A stretch of DNA of 64,000 bases from Tausonia pullulans (lineage: Eukaryota > Basidiomycota > Tremellomycetes > Cystofilobasidiales > Mrakiaceae), in the NCBI GenBank assembly GCA_951802195.1, contig OX637625.1, positions 806,001-870,000 on the forward strand, given 5' to 3'. Positions 9,132 to 19,922 of the stretch are shown piece by piece. A model generated the notes under the pieces. That model did not search any database and was not told where the DNA came from. It worked only from the letters and a program-made list of their open reading frames with translations. Every line of letters begins with the position of its first letter. Position 1 is the stretch's first letter. The position numbers and the translations under genes are program-made.

Positions 9132-10076
9132 ACGTAGGGCCAAGACACGATCCGGGACGTAAGAATGAAAGGGGGGAAGGTGTTGAATTGAAGTCAAGGT
9201 GCTGGGGCAGGCGACGCTCAGGAAGCAATGCTGGGTCTCCTGACATAGAATGAGCAGCAGAACTCTTGTTGCCGAGACTTTTGGCGAAGGAGACGACAAA
9301 GTATAGAGCGCGAGTGCTGGGTCCTTTGACCGGAAGAGAAACGGACGAAATCAACGGACGAAATCGTCGACAGGCTGGAGAGGAGGGGGAGGAGGGGGAG
9401 GAGGGGGGAGGGAGAGGGGACAAGGGGCAAGAGGGACCGAGAAGGAGAGAGAGGAGATAAGAGGAGAGCGGAGCCGGCGAGGGAGACTGAGAGCAGAGAC
9501 GACGGCACCGATCGACAGCCATCACCGCCCCAGCATGCGCAGACTCCGATATAATAAAGGAGAACGCAGCACTCAACATATGCAGGATAGGAGAGGCAAA
9601 CGCCAGTAGGACCCTGGAGGCGAGTACGTGGAGCTCTCGAGCACGCCGAAATGCCAATGAATCATTGGCCAACCCCGTCAGTGATCTGGACGCAGCGAAG
9701 GCTGCGTAGGTAGGAGTGCGTGTGCGCCTCGAGAAGGAGAACACACTGTTCGAGGACCTGTGCTGATCTGGTAGACAAGGGAAGGAGCGAGAGGGAAGAA
9801 GAGACGAGCTGAGGAGGGCAAAGAAGGCGATGGACAGGGGAGGTTGAGAGATGGTTGGATCGGTCGCGAGCGAGATACATCAAAGATGGCTACTCCTCAG
9901 TTCCCAGCATACTCCACCTGGAGACTGGACCTCACGCACGCTCTAGACATCAAACATCCGCAAAGCGGCCAGACGTCTGTTGTGACTCTAGGTGCGATTC
10001 GAGGAGAGGAAGGTCATGGGGAATGGCAACTCCGTGTCCCGGCTCGTACGCCACCGATGACACAGCCAAAAAGACA
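9132..10076. other. spacer without recognisable gene
   Basis: The longest spacer free of tRNA genes in the shared unit. It contains an imperfect gagga purine stretch near 9,380-9,420. I see no tRNA, protein gene or mobile element in it. Confidence 0.6.
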
Positions 10077-10150
10077 TGATCAATGAGGGGGTCGAACCCG
10101 CGACCTTGGCGTTATTAGCACCACGCTCTAACCAACTGAGCTAATCGATC
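10077..10150 (-). tRNA. tRNA-Ile(AAT)
   Basis: Same 74-nt sequence as 6,312-6,385, on the opposite strand. Confidence 0.95.
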
Positions 10151-10395
10151 AACTGTTGCACGATGGCAAGCCATCAGGCCCGGCACGCTACACCCCGGAG
10201 CGCTTGCTCGAAGAGAGGTCGGGCTAGCCAGTCGAGGGAGCCAGTCGAGGGAGCCAGTCGAGGGAGCCAGCCCGGCGACAGATACAGTCCTTTGGGTCAC
10301 TGTGAACCCGGCTCGACTCCGAAATGTCCCCCCGAACCCTCTCGCTCCGACGGACTCGCCATCTCCCACGTCCCGACCAACAGCCCCCACCCAAC

Positions 10396-10437
10396 ATCCC
10401 TACCAACATCCCTACCAACATCCCTACCAACATCCCC
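10396..10437 (+). repeat. short 12-bp catccctaccaa array
   Basis: Three to four units, followed 45 bp later by a run of 17 C residues (16 in copy 2). Confidence 0.8.
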
Positions 10438-10748
10438 ACCGACACCCTTACCAAACACCTACCAACCCCCCAACCCTCTTCCCCACCCCCCCCCCCCCCC
10501 CCTACCGACGCTCCCACCAAGTCTGTGACCACGAGGAACCCAAGTCCGGCGCATGCCTCCGAGGGCTACCCGTCGATCCTCCATCTTTGGGCTCGTTCGC
10601 CGCTGGCCGATGCCAGCGCGTTTCCCGGCGGTATCCGTCTCCGTGGCCCGGCACGATGGACGAATACGATAGCGGGCAAAGGTTCATTCCTGGGGAGAGA
10701 GTGAAGGGGCAGCTGGTCCAAGTGGAGAAGGATTGATGGGGGGTTTTG

Positions 10749-10838
10749 TTTTTTTTGTATGAAGTCATGAGTTATACGTAGAGAACGAGGTAACCCTATG
10801 AGAGATGGTGAGTCGTGGCTGGCTAGAGGGAGAGCGGA
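10749..10838 (-). mobile_element. LINE-type 3' tail fragment
   Basis: Poly(T), gtatgaagtcatgagttat and the shared tail through ctagagggagagcgga. Minus orientation, 5'-truncated to about 90 bp, mildly diverged from the young copies. Confidence 0.85.
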
Positions 10839-10902
10839 TCGACCAGGGTCATCGACGGTCACCATCAGTCGTTGACGGACATAGAGAAACCATCTGACGA
10901 TC

Positions 10903-10974
10903 TCCTTTGTTGTCTAACGGCTATGATATGACGCTCTCACCGTCAAGGCCCGGGTTCGACTCCCGGCAAGGGAA
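10903..10974 (+). tRNA. tRNA-Glu(CTC)
   Basis: Identical in sequence to the gene at 3,549-3,620, on the opposite strand, followed by a ten-base T run that should end transcription. Confidence 0.96.
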
Positions 10975-11391
10975 TGTCTGTTTTTTTTTTTCGTTCTCTC
11001 GCCACGTATCTTTACACAGAGAGCTGTGCGGTCGAGACCCAGGGCGGCGACTGGCGACTGGCGCTCGCGTGTGATCAGACCCAGACCCGTCGCCCGCCAT
11101 GGCTCGTCGTCCTCAGCACTCGGAGTCCTGCTACAGCGAGAAGCCGGCAGTGTCTCCCGGTGGCTTGGGCCTTTCCGGCGCGTCTCGTGCCCAAGTCGAA
11201 GGACGAGACGATCGCAGAGTGGCGGCTGGCTTCGAGCGTGCGAGCGGGTCGATTTATACTGCGCTTGTCCGCCCGCGTGCATGTTTGTCAATGAAGGAGG
11301 ATGCTTGAGGATGAGGTGAACGACGGGAAGCGGGCGAGGGGATGGCGGACGAGTGCGGTGGCCTCCTCGTGGGATTCCATTACGAGCACGC

Positions 11392-11486
11392 GGTCGGATG
11401 GCCGAGCGGTCTAAGGCGCTAGCTTAAGGTTCTTGAATAGAACTCGCTAGTCTTCACGGGCATGGGTTCGAATCCCATTCCGATCA
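11392..11486 (+). tRNA. tRNA-Leu(AAG) with short intron
   Basis: Same sequence as 5,210-5,304, including the intron, on the opposite strand. Confidence 0.92.
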
Positions 11487-11507
11487 TGCATTCGTTTTGG
11501 CTGGCTG

Positions 11508-11557
11508 GTGGCGGCTGGTGGCGGCTGGTGGCGGCTGGTGGCTACTTGCCGGCGGCT
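11508..11557 (+). repeat. short 10-bp ggctggtggc array
   Basis: About four to five units just downstream of tRNA-Leu(AAG), followed by looser GGC-rich sequence. Confidence 0.75.
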
Positions 11558-11723
11558 GGCGCTGGTTGCTGGCAGTCTGGTGGATGCTTGGCGGCGGCTG
11601 GCAGTCTGGCCGCTCGCCCACGCCAGAGGGGTTGCTACGATGGGCACAGGGTATCGCGAAGGTGTCGAGATCCGTCGGGCCGCTCGTGCCCCCATTGGCT
11701 TGTCTCTCCTGACGATTCTGCCG

Positions 11724-11856
11724 TCTTTGGTGGTCCAACGGCTAAGATGTCCGCCTGTCAATTAGGCTCCGACGCCGCCCATTCTCTCCGGAGAACAGGC
11801 TGGCGAGAGAGCCCAGTTGTCCGCGGGAGACCGGGGTTCGACTCCCCGCCAGAGAG
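11724..11856 (+). tRNA. tRNA-Asp(GTC) with a different intron
   Basis: Exons match tRNA-Asp at 2,528-2,661. The intron of about 61 nt shares no obvious sequence with the other beyond its last bases near the 3' splice site. Confidence 0.93.
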
Positions 11857-12213
11857 CGCTTCTTTTTGGCCAGGTGGCCAGCTGGGCGGGCGAGTTGGTG
11901 AGTTTGCCGAGATCTCTGAGACGGGGACAGCGCACGGGAGCATGCGGCCTGAGAGGGACATCTTGGCGTCGAGTGGGGGGCAGACACGAAAGAGCGCTGC
12001 AGATCTGGGCGACTGACTGCTGAGTTGATCGCGAGCGTTGATCGGGAAGATTGATCGCGAAGGTTGATAGCGGGCGTTGACTGCGGCGTTGGGCTCAGAG
12101 ATCAGCTGGTGAAGAGACCTCCGCTGTTGTACTCCGCCCTCGGGGACGGATCCCACTAGGAATGGACGCGATGTGGGCAATGGACGACGACGGCTTCGGC
12201 TGGGTTGTCTGCT

Positions 12214-12313
12214 GCCCTGCTAGCTCAATCGGTAGAGCGTCAGACTCTTAGGCAGGATGCTATCATCGTCACTGGTGATCTGAAGGTTGGGGGTTCGACC
12301 CCCCCGTGGGGCT
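12214..12313 (+). tRNA. tRNA-Lys(CTT) with intron
   Basis: Same as 4,618-4,717 apart from one intron base. Discriminator position T. Confidence 0.93.
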
Positions 12314-12693
12314 AATGTTTCCTTTTGCAGGTTCCAAAGGGCGTCTGAGGTTACATCTGCCCATCTGAACAGGCCAGGGATGGACAGGGCGAGGGCGGGG
12401 GCGAGGGCGAGCACGAACAGCGCGAGGAGGGACGGGCACCGTCCAGCGGCTCTCATGTGGGACCCAGCTCGACACGAACCGTCGGGGCACGAGCCGTCCG
12501 GGTCCTGGCCGCGACTGAGCCATCGATCTAGCGCAAGATCGATGAGCAGCCTCCGAGTTGGCCAGTTGGCCAGCCCCAGGGCGGAGGGCGCAGGGCGGAG
12601 GGCGCAGAGGTCTCTTTTCTTTTCTGCATGAAAGTCAAGGATCATGTGTCGTTAGTGTAGAGGAGACGACACGACGCTGGGAGAGACGGCAAT

Positions 12694-12750
12694 GTTGTAT
12701 TCAGGTCATGAGTTATACGTGAAGGACGAGGTAACCCTATGAGAGATGGC
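12694..12750 (-). mobile_element. old LINE-type 3' tail fragment
   Basis: ttgtattcaggtcatgagtt followed by acgtgaaggacgaggtaacc and ctatgagagatgg. A diverged, 5'-truncated tail of about 57 bp in minus orientation. Confidence 0.75.
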
Positions 12751-12754
12751 GACG

Positions 12755-12784
12755 ACAAAGTTTTTGTATTTAAGTAAAACAAAG
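12755..12784 (-). mobile_element. 18-nt LINE-tail stub with 6-bp target duplication
   Basis: tttttgtatttaagt plus three extra A (12,761-12,778) lies between perfect repeats acaaag (12,755-12,760 and 12,779-12,784). Only the last 15 nt of the LINE end were copied. Confidence 0.65.
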
Positions 12785-12854
12785 AGGCGGGAGGCAGCGT
12801 CGGAGTTGGAAGAGATGGCAGGGATGGAGGGAGGAAGACCATCAGCAGTTGATT

Positions 12855-12926
12855 GTCGGGATCGTATAATGGTTAGTACAAGGTGTTAACACCGCCTAGA
12901 CCCGGGTTCAATTCCCGGTCCTGATA
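12855..12926 (+). tRNA. tRNA-Val(AAC)
   Basis: Same 72-nt sequence as 1,915-1,986, on the opposite strand. Confidence 0.95.
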
Positions 12927-13236
12927 TAGCGTGAGCGTGAGCTTGAGGTGACGGTCTACTTTTGCTGTCGATTGGCGTGGAACCAACCCTTGAGAACACG
13001 AGTCGTGTCCTAGAGTAATCTGTGGAAAGGTCCGAGCTGTCTGTCTGCTGTCTGCTGTCTACCCCGTACAGAGCGTATATGGGGCCGTTGTCGCGTGGGA
13101 GCGACGTCGTCAAGATATGTGTGTGTGGAAACAAGAGTAACATGCCGAATGTATGGACGGATATTGGGCAGCCGAAGCAGCTGACGGCTGCGGACAATGA
13201 TTGGCATGCCATCGCATTGCTGTATGGCAGGCACCG

Positions 13237-13318
13237 GCTGACTTAGCCAAGTGGTTACGGCGTTTGATTAGAAATCACATCCTCTTTGAGGGCGCAGGTT
13301 CGAGTCCTGCAGTCAGCT
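13237..13318 (+). tRNA. tRNA-Ser(AGA)
   Basis: Class II, 82 nt, no intron. Acceptor GCTGACT/AGTCAGC, anticodon AGA, variable arm CCTC-TTT-GAGG. The discriminator position is T, whereas the two other Ser genes have G. Homology to copy 2 ends five bases downstream. Confidence 0.92.
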
Positions 13319-14392
13319 TTTCCCTCGTTTTTTTACGCCGCGATGTTAGCTCCTCGTCCTGTCGTCAGGCACGACACCGGACACTTGCTCCTCTTGTCCC
13401 CGATCTCACCCCCTCCCCAGCACGATCAGGACCTCAGTCTTGTTGTCGTCATTGGCCATCCAGTCCCATACAGTCGGATCTTATACCATCCCATTCAGTG
13501 CATTTCACTGGGCCACATGGCAAAACGGTAAATCATCACCCAATCCTCTCAGACCCTGACTTTGCTCCAGAGACCTCGCAAGCAACGTCGGGATGCAGTG
13601 CAAGATATCATCGTGATCAATAACGGCGTCGGGCCCACAGCGTTTGCATTCCCGGCACCACGCCCTATCCAGCCGAGCCAATCGATCTGGGGAATGATGG
13701 TATGGAGAACACTTTCGAGCGAGCGCTCGATCTCGACGGCGGCCCACGTCGTGTTTCCGAACCGGGCGACTGACTGGCAGAAGGATCTCCCAGCTCTGAC
13801 CAGCGCCGACTGGCGCCGACTGCAGGCAGTGTTGCTGGCGTCAGCCCAAGGGCCAAGGGCCAAGGGTAGAGGAGAGGGATGAGGAGAGGGGTGAGAAGAG
13901 GGGCGTCGGTGGAGGGGCATCGGTGGAGGGGCATCGGTGGAGGAGCATCGGTGGAGGAGCATCGGTGGAGGGGCATCGGTGGAGGAGCATCGGTGGAGGG
14001 GCATCGGTGGAGGGGCATCGCTAGAGGAGTAGACCGAAGTGCGGGCAATGAATGGCACAGGCTTGCTTTGGGGTCGTGGGCGGGTTTGTCGAGTCCGACT
14101 GATAGCGAGTGCAGAACTACTATCTGCGATGGACTGAGCGGAGCGTTTTGTAGACGAAGGGCGAGAAGAATGGAGGAGACGAAAAAAGACGAGAAAGCAA
14201 AGAGTGAGTGTCGGCGTGGGGGGAGAAGGACCGAAGGAGGGGGAATGCCGAGCAAGCAAGGGAGAGAGAGAGGCCTAGGGCAGGCGAGGTAGACGCAGGC
14301 GCTGAGCTCCCGCTGGTCCCCTCACCGAAGCTGGTCACGGCCCATAAGCATGTCCACATGGCCACATGGCCAGACAGCACGGAGAAAAAATG
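13319..14392. other. spacer, copy-1-specific
   Basis: Start of the 3.97-kb stretch present only in copy 1. It holds a 14-bp minisatellite at 13,898-14,024. I see no gene. Confidence 0.6.
13898..14024 (+). repeat. minisatellite, 14-bp ggaggggcatcggt, about 9 units
   Basis: Tandem array with single-base variants (gggg/ggag). Present only in the copy-1-specific segment. Confidence 0.9.
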
Positions 14393-14479
14393 TAATGGTG
14401 CCGGGAATTGAACCCGGGCCTAGTGCATGCTGCAAATCTGCTTGGCAAGCACCAATGATAGCCACTTCACCACACCATC
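14393..14479 (-). tRNA. tRNA-Gly(GCC) with intron
   Basis: Acceptor GATGGTG/CACCATT, anticodon stem GGTGC/GCACT, anticodon GCC, an intron of about 15 nt after position 37. The intron contains GCA, which could tempt a Cys call, but stem pairing supports Gly. T arm CCGGG-TTCAATT-CCCGG. Confidence 0.88.
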
Positions 14480-14689
14480 GCATATCTCAGTCACCGCAGC
14501 CTCCATCACATCAGCAGTCGCCTCACACAGCCATCCCAATCTCACCGACTGCTTCAGGCCATCACCGCACATGTCCAAAGACACGACAGGGTTCCTGTTT
14601 TCTTGGAACAGGAATCCCAGCGGCCTGGTTCAAAGACGCTGCAGTGTGGTCCGCCTGTGAAGAATGGATTTCATGCTTTAACCATTTCG

Positions 14690-14810
14690 ACACGTGTCCT
14701 AGTAAAAGGCACTAAATCGGATCGGAGGATCGGAAGAGACCCAATTGCATGAGACTAAGTAGCCTATAGCGAAACAGGAGCGTGATCCTGACACCGCCGT
14801 CTGCAATGCT
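14690..14810 (+). repeat. dispersed repeat of unknown class, copy B
   Basis: ggcactaaatcggatcggag, then gagacccaattgcatgagac and cagg-agcgtgatcctgacac align with 3,818-3,900 at moderate divergence. Unrecognised family. Confidence 0.5.
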
Positions 14811-15422
14811 ATTTGCCAATCACCATCCATCGCTCAAGATTCCCATCAGTCTCTGTCTCTCGTGCGCCGGGCCATGCTGCCGGGCCGTGGGGTGGGTGGG
14901 AGAACGTCGACGGGAGACGGATCTGGCGACAAGGGGACGACGACGAGCGGCCTTCGTGCCTTCGTGCCTTTGCCCCTTCGCGAGCTGGGGTCCGTTCACT
15001 TCGCATCCAGTCTGCGACCTGCCCATGGACAGTGTGCTGCAGCCGTCGGTCGACCTATGCAACGATTATGGCCATGAGCCCTTGCTGTGTGTCCGACGAC
15101 GGGGCCCGATCGGCCTTTCCTTCTCGAACTCAGGTCACCGCCTGCTGATGAGCGGCGCCGGCTGGTATGCTCAAACCCCAGAGTCCCACCCACTTGGATC
15201 TCCGACCATGGCTGTTGCCTCCCCTCTTGCTTCCAGCACTTTTCTCACGTGCTTGGCCAATGGCCGACATGTTGGCCATGCCAGCAGCGAGCGCCCAGGC
15301 TCAAGGATGCGAGGCGGAGGGGATGGCGGCTCGAGAGGAAAGGGCAGAAGAAAGGAGGAGGTTCTTAGAGCAAAAGGTCCAAGGGCCGCTTCATCAGGAT
15401 GCGGCTTGAAAGGCCAAAAGGT
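14811..15422. other. spacer without recognisable gene
   Basis: Long open frames here have no recognisable domain and overlap in several frames, as expected of GC-rich spacer. I see nothing supportable. Confidence 0.55.
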
Positions 15423-15494
15423 TGAATGTGAGGTGAATCGAACACCTGTCTCAAGAATGGAAATCTTGAATAATAACCACTATACGACACATCC
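15423..15494 (-). tRNA. tRNA-Gly(TCC)
   Basis: 72 nt, no intron. Acceptor GGATGTG/CACATTC, anticodon stem CAAGA/TCTTG, anticodon TCC, T arm AGGTG-TTCGATT-CACCT, discriminator A. Confidence 0.94.
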
Positions 15495-15892
15495 CTCAAT
15501 CGCTCGATGATCCTTGCACGCCACCGGGGATCTCGCCTGCGCTTGCGTCTCTGAGCCCACGGCTTTGTTCTGCTCGGTATTCTGCGTAGGCGTGGCTTTA
15601 GGGGTCTCCTGTGTCGACTCTTGCGAGGAGCCACAAGGGGCCACGAGGAGTCGCCGACGAGCCACGAGGAGCTGCAGGAACAAACACGCGAGGAGAGGAA
15701 CGACCCTCCTCTTCCGCTCACCCCCTTCCCCTTCCCCCTTTACTCCCCCCCCCCTCCTCCTTACTCCGGTTGGCCATCCCCGCCGCTTCCGGGAGCGCGC
15801 GCACGATAGCGCATCTCCCTTCCCCGGTCCGCTGCCTCTCATTGACTACGGCCATTGTATTTTGAAGTCGCAGATGACTCGATGGTTAGAAT

Positions 15893-15933
15893 ACAAACCC
15901 TTTTTTTTTTGTATTTAAGTCATGACACAAACC
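15893..15933 (-). mobile_element. 27-nt LINE-tail stub with 7-bp target duplication
   Basis: Poly(T) plus gtatttaagtcatg (15,900-15,926) between perfect repeats acaaacc (15,893-15,899 and 15,927-15,933). Confidence 0.75.
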
Positions 15934-16016
15934 TGGGAGCTCGAAAGATGCCGCGGTGGTTGAGCGCGGGTCGCTGATTGACCATCAATCTCAGGCGTCG
16001 GCGTTGAGATGCGGTG

Positions 16017-16103
16017 AATGGTGTGGTGAAGTGGCTATCATTGGTGCTTGCCAAGCAGATTTGCAGCATGCACTAGGCCCGGGTTCAATTCCCGGCACCA
16101 TTA
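16017..16103 (+). tRNA. tRNA-Gly(GCC) with intron
   Basis: Same as 14,393-14,479 on the opposite strand, except that base 1 is A, which pairs fully with T72. Followed by a T-rich terminator. Confidence 0.9.
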
Positions 16104-16105
16104 CA

Positions 16106-16205
16106 TTTTTTGTCTTTTCTTTGTCTTTTCTTTGTCCTTTCTTTGTCCTTTCTTTGTCTTTTCTTTGTCTTTTCTTTCCTTTGTCGTTGTCTTTCCTTTC
16201 CTTTG
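16106..16205 (+). repeat. pyrimidine array, 11-bp tttctttgtcc/t
   Basis: About nine imperfect units starting immediately after tRNA-Gly(GCC). Confidence 0.85.
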
Positions 16206-16554
16206 GTTTTCGCCCAACAGTTTCGTTCGTACGGGGAAAGGCCTCGCAGCATCGAAAGAGGTAAGGTGTGAGTGACAAGGATGGCACGCCGTGCCGCCTG
16301 GCCTGGCTGCTACCAACCAGCTTCATTTTCGCCTTTTCGTCTGGGCTGCATCCTCGTCTTTTGCCTTTGCCCAGCCTTGCCCGTGCCTGTTGACTTGGGC
16401 TTGCCGTGTGAGGGGGGGGGGGTCTGGCCAACCTGAGGCACCGCCGGCTTCACCGCCCTCATGGCACCTCTCCGTCCTTCAGGGAAAGGCACAGGAAGGC
16501 GCACAAGAGCGGCAACAAACCGGCACAGGACTGGCACAGGACTGGCAAAAGCTA

Positions 16555-16645
16555 TCACCACTTCCGGGATCGAACCAGATACCTTCAGAGGAGTGTATTA
16601 TAGTAACTTTACAGTCTGACGCTCTTCCAGATGAGCTAAGCGGTG
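16555..16645 (-). tRNA. tRNA-Tyr(GTA), second gene, different intron
   Basis: C1-G72 acceptor CACCGCT/AGTGGTG, anticodon stem TCAGA/TCTGA, anticodon GTA, AT-rich intron of about 18 nt unlike that of 8,533-8,623. The exons also differ at several sites. Confidence 0.92.
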
Positions 16646-16781
16646 TTGCACAAAGCAATGCGAGATGCCTGATGCTCGATGCTCGACGTCTCCCTCCGTC
16701 AGCCAGGCCGTTGATCCTCACAACTGGACAGGTTTCTGTCATCCTTGCGTAAACTCAAGGCAGCTCAAGTCTAGAAGACAG

Positions 16782-16915
16782 ACGGTGGCAGGTGGTGGCA
16801 GGTGGTGGCAGGTGGTGGCAGGTGGTGGCAGGTGGTGGCAGGTGGTGGCAGGTGGTGGCAGGTGGTGGCAGGTGGTGGCGGGCGATGGCGGGCGATGGCG
16901 GGCGATGGCGGGCAG
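16782..16915 (+). repeat. minisatellite, 10-bp ggtggtggca then ggcgatggcg
   Basis: About nine units of the first type, followed by about four of a related type. Confidence 0.9.
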
Positions 16916-17224
16916 GCCTGGCCCGGATCGATCAAGCACCCATCGCCTCCGGCGTCAGCCCTGATATGCGCAGTGTTCACACACCATGTCTCATCCCGTT
17001 CTCTGGCTGGAAGGGCTACATGCCGGTCTTCCCATGCTCTTGCTGACTGTGAGCGTTTCTTCTTTTGACATGTCAGGTCTTCCATCAAGCATAGAGGACC
17101 TGTCGCCTGAGCTAGCCCGAGCTAGCGAGAGCTGGCAAGCCGGCTGATCTCGCCGTCGGCGCGCTCCTCCTCAACGGCCGGCTGCTCTGCTCCACCACCC
17201 GACCAGCCCTAGCGGCTCTGGCTC

Positions 17225-17367
17225 GACCCAGTGGTGTAGTGGTATCACGCGTCCTTCGGGCTGTCTTCAACCCGCCCCATATCGGGGTAGCAAGCCAGCC
17301 TTCGCTCGAGAGAGAGGAGACTGGTTGATCATGGACGAGGTCCCCGGTTCAAATCCGGTCTGGGTCC
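17225..17367 (+). tRNA. tRNA-Pro(CGG) with 71-nt intron
   Basis: Acceptor GACCCAG/CTGGGTC, D stem GTG/CAC, anticodon stem CGTCC/GGACG, loop TTCGGG gives anticodon CGG with G37. The unit boundary as cut by the window (17,297) falls inside its intron. The T stem has one weak end pair. Confidence 0.9.
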
Positions 17368-17741
17368 CTTTTGGGCCGTTTCCCTCGTCACCCAGGGCCT
17401 CGCTCTATGCTATATTCACAGACTGCGTGTCACTCGATGGCGAGGCGTCTTGCGCGTGTGGGCCTATGGATCGATGAGCAGAGCACCTGCCCTGGCTAAG
17501 ACTAGCTCGTCGCCCTGGTTGACACTAGCTTGCCACCCTAACCGAGCAGACCCAAGGGTGTCTGGCTCCCGAGAGCCATGGCAACTCTGCAAGTGTGTTG
17601 GCGAAGGAAGGTGGTTGATCGCTGACATGCGCGAGATCCATTGTCCATGCGACCTCGCAGTATGATGTCGGTCGGACGATCCCTACGGCGTTCATCATCA
17701 ACACAGCGTCAGTCGACAAAAGCGAAACTGCCAAGCAGCGC

Positions 17742-17871
17742 TGATCGATCAGGGACTCGAACCCTGGTATCTGGCGTTATGATGAGTCACAGCCTCGTCT
17801 TGCTCGGTGACGGAGAGACGAGACCTTTGTTCGCCACAAGCCAACGCCCTAACCACCTAGACTAATCAATC
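17742..17871 (-). tRNA. tRNA-His(GTG) with intron, copy 2
   Basis: Counterpart of 446-575, no difference seen. Confidence 0.93.
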
Positions 17872-17946
17872 GTATCGATATATCGATATGTGGAAATGTC
17901 CCAGAGGGTGTACATACATCTTCGGCAGGAGGTATCCGGAGCTACT

Positions 17947-18122
17947 CTCGCCCCTCGCCCCTCGCCCCTCGCCCCTCGCCCCTCGCCCCTCGCCCCTCGC
18001 CCCTCGCCCCTCGCCCCTCGCCCCTCGCCCCTCGCCCCTCGCCCCTCGCCCCTCGCCCCTCGCCCCTCGCCCCTCGCCCCTCGCCCCTCGCCCCTCGCCC
18101 CTCGCCCCTCGCCCCTCGCCCC
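17947..18122 (+). repeat. minisatellite, 7-bp cccctcg, about 25 units
   Basis: Counterpart of 651-862, five units shorter. Confidence 0.95.
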
Positions 18123-18474
18123 CCGTCCCCACCCTCCTGACCCCCTGACCCCCTGACCCCCTGACCGACCCCCTGGCCCTCATCCCTCCGTCGCCGTCGG
18201 GACTGCGTTGTGTGTCCCTCGGCGGCGCGGGTGCAGATCATCCGAAGCACGTCGAATGAACAAAGGCGAGGGTGCAGGCGCAGAGGCGCAGGAGCGCAGG
18301 AGCGCAGGAGCGCCGGTGCGGAAGTGGCCAGGCACAGAGCCGAGGTGGCGAGTCGTGGCAAGGGCAACGGGGAAGGTACCCACTACGTCAAGAAGAAAAA
18401 AAAAGAACGCACAGATTTGGCGCATCGCACAACTGGCAAAACTGCATACTCCTCCTGTGAAGAGGAGCAATGCT

Positions 18475-18547
18475 TGGAGACTATAAGAGTTGAACTCATG
18501 ACCTTACACATGCTAAGCGTACGCTCTACCAACTGAGCTAAATCCCC
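18475..18547 (-). tRNA. tRNA-Ala(AGC), copy 2
   Basis: Counterpart of 1,214-1,286. Confidence 0.96.
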
Positions 18548-19175
18548 GGAGCAGGTGTTTCTGCCAACACGATGGAGAACACGATACGCCATCCTTCGGC
18601 AGACTTGGCAAGCTCCTCGCCAGTCGAGTGGTCCCCTCTGCATCAGAGTCAGCCACGAGAGATGTTGATGCGTGGGGGCTGGAGCCAGGAGCGCACGGCA
18701 CGTGGGGGCTTATGCGCCTCTGAGCGCGGGTGAGACGGAGGCAAGTGCGATTGATAGAGGAGGAACGATCAGCTTGTGTCCCGCAGGCAGATGGACAGAG
18801 GCCTGTCTAGCAAGAGAAAGAGACTGTCCTCGGAGTGAGTGTCGGGAGCAGCAAGCGCCGGGAGCAAGTGCCGGTGATGGCGACTCGCAGCCGTGGCTGA
18901 TTCGCCGTCGGGGTATGCCATCCAGACTCTCTCCCCCTTCCACTCCCGATGTATGCAGTGTCGTCCACGTCCTTCGGAACTGCATCAACTCTCGAGGTGC
19001 ATGCCGAATTGCACCCCCGTCCACACAGCAGCGCATTTCCCTGGCCGCTTCTCTCTTGCGCCATCGAGTTCGAGAGCGACAAAAGAAGACGGCCACCCGT
19101 GCAGGTCACCTGTGTGCAGGTCACCTGTGTGCATGTGCACCTCAGCCATCTCAGGCACCTCAGCCATCTCAGGCA

Positions 19176-19247
19176 TATCAGGACCGGGAATTGAACCCGG
19201 GTCTAGGCGGTGTTAACACCTTGTACTAACCATTATACGATCCCGAC
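19176..19247 (-). tRNA. tRNA-Val(AAC), copy 2
   Basis: Counterpart of 1,915-1,986. Confidence 0.95.
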
Positions 19248-19457
19248 GACAACGGGTGGTGGTAGTACGTCCCTGACGATTCCCATCCCTTCGCCCTCGC
19301 ATTCTCGCCTCATCCCCGCCGCCGCGACATCCCTCCGCCCTCCGTCCTCCGTCCTCCGTCCTTGCGGCCGACCAAGCTCATCAGCGGAGACGACGGGGCA
19401 GTCATCTGAGATGCTTTCGTCTCCCTCGACGATGATCGTTGCCGCCAAAAGGAAGCA

Positions 19458-19552
19458 CGCGAGCAGACGGATTCGAACCGACGCACCCAGAGGGCATTGC
19501 CTGTGCAGCTGTACATAGCAGGGCAACGGAGTAACCACTGTCCCATACTCGC
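19458..19552 (-). tRNA. tRNA-Ser(GCT) with intron, copy 2
   Basis: Counterpart of 2,197-2,291. Confidence 0.9.
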
Positions 19553-19788
19553 ACTCCATACTGGTCGAAAGCTCGACGCCAACCGTCAGCTCTTCGACTT
19601 GTCGTCTACGCCTGTCTCGAGTGAGTAGGCGCATATATCGCGACTGGGTGCTGCTGGTCCGGAACGTCTTCTGACATCCCGCCATCCCGGCGTCCCGCCA
19701 TCTCGGCCTCACGCCATCCCGGCGTCCCGCCATCTCGGCCTCACGCCATCTCGGCCTCACGCCATCTCCGCGGCCCGACAAAAGAGAG

Positions 19789-19922
19789 CTCTCTGGCGGG
19801 GAGTCGAACCCCGGTCTCCCGCGGGCAAGCTTGCTCGTTCGCCCAACCGCTCCTGAAAGAGACGAACAGGGGATACGAGCTTCACTGACAGGCGGACATC
19901 TTAGCCGTTGGACCACCAAAGA
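19789..19922 (-). tRNA. tRNA-Asp(GTC) with intron, copy 2
   Basis: Counterpart of 2,528-2,661, intron included. Confidence 0.93.

Larger units (their letters stand above)
1..17296. repeat. tRNA megacluster, tandem copy 1 (17,296-bp unit)
   Basis: The first base of the window recurs at 17,297, in the middle of the intron of tRNA-Pro(CGG), so the window opens inside a repeat unit. Sequence 1-13,323 matches 17,297-30,994 apart from repeat-number changes, two homopolymer runs and one 535-bp insertion. The stretch 13,324-17,296 is found only in this copy. tRNA genes lie on both strands, mostly 300-800 bp apart, with minisatellites in many spacers. No protein gene is recognisable in the unit. Confidence 0.95.

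Noticed and set aside
8751-9744. Cys/Val-rich repeat ORF over the 10-bp array
   Set aside because: Same reason: low-complexity translation of a minisatellite, lengths differ between copies.
10297-10330. gaacccggctcgactccg as a tRNA T-arm remnant
   Set aside because: Too short and no other tRNA part nearby.
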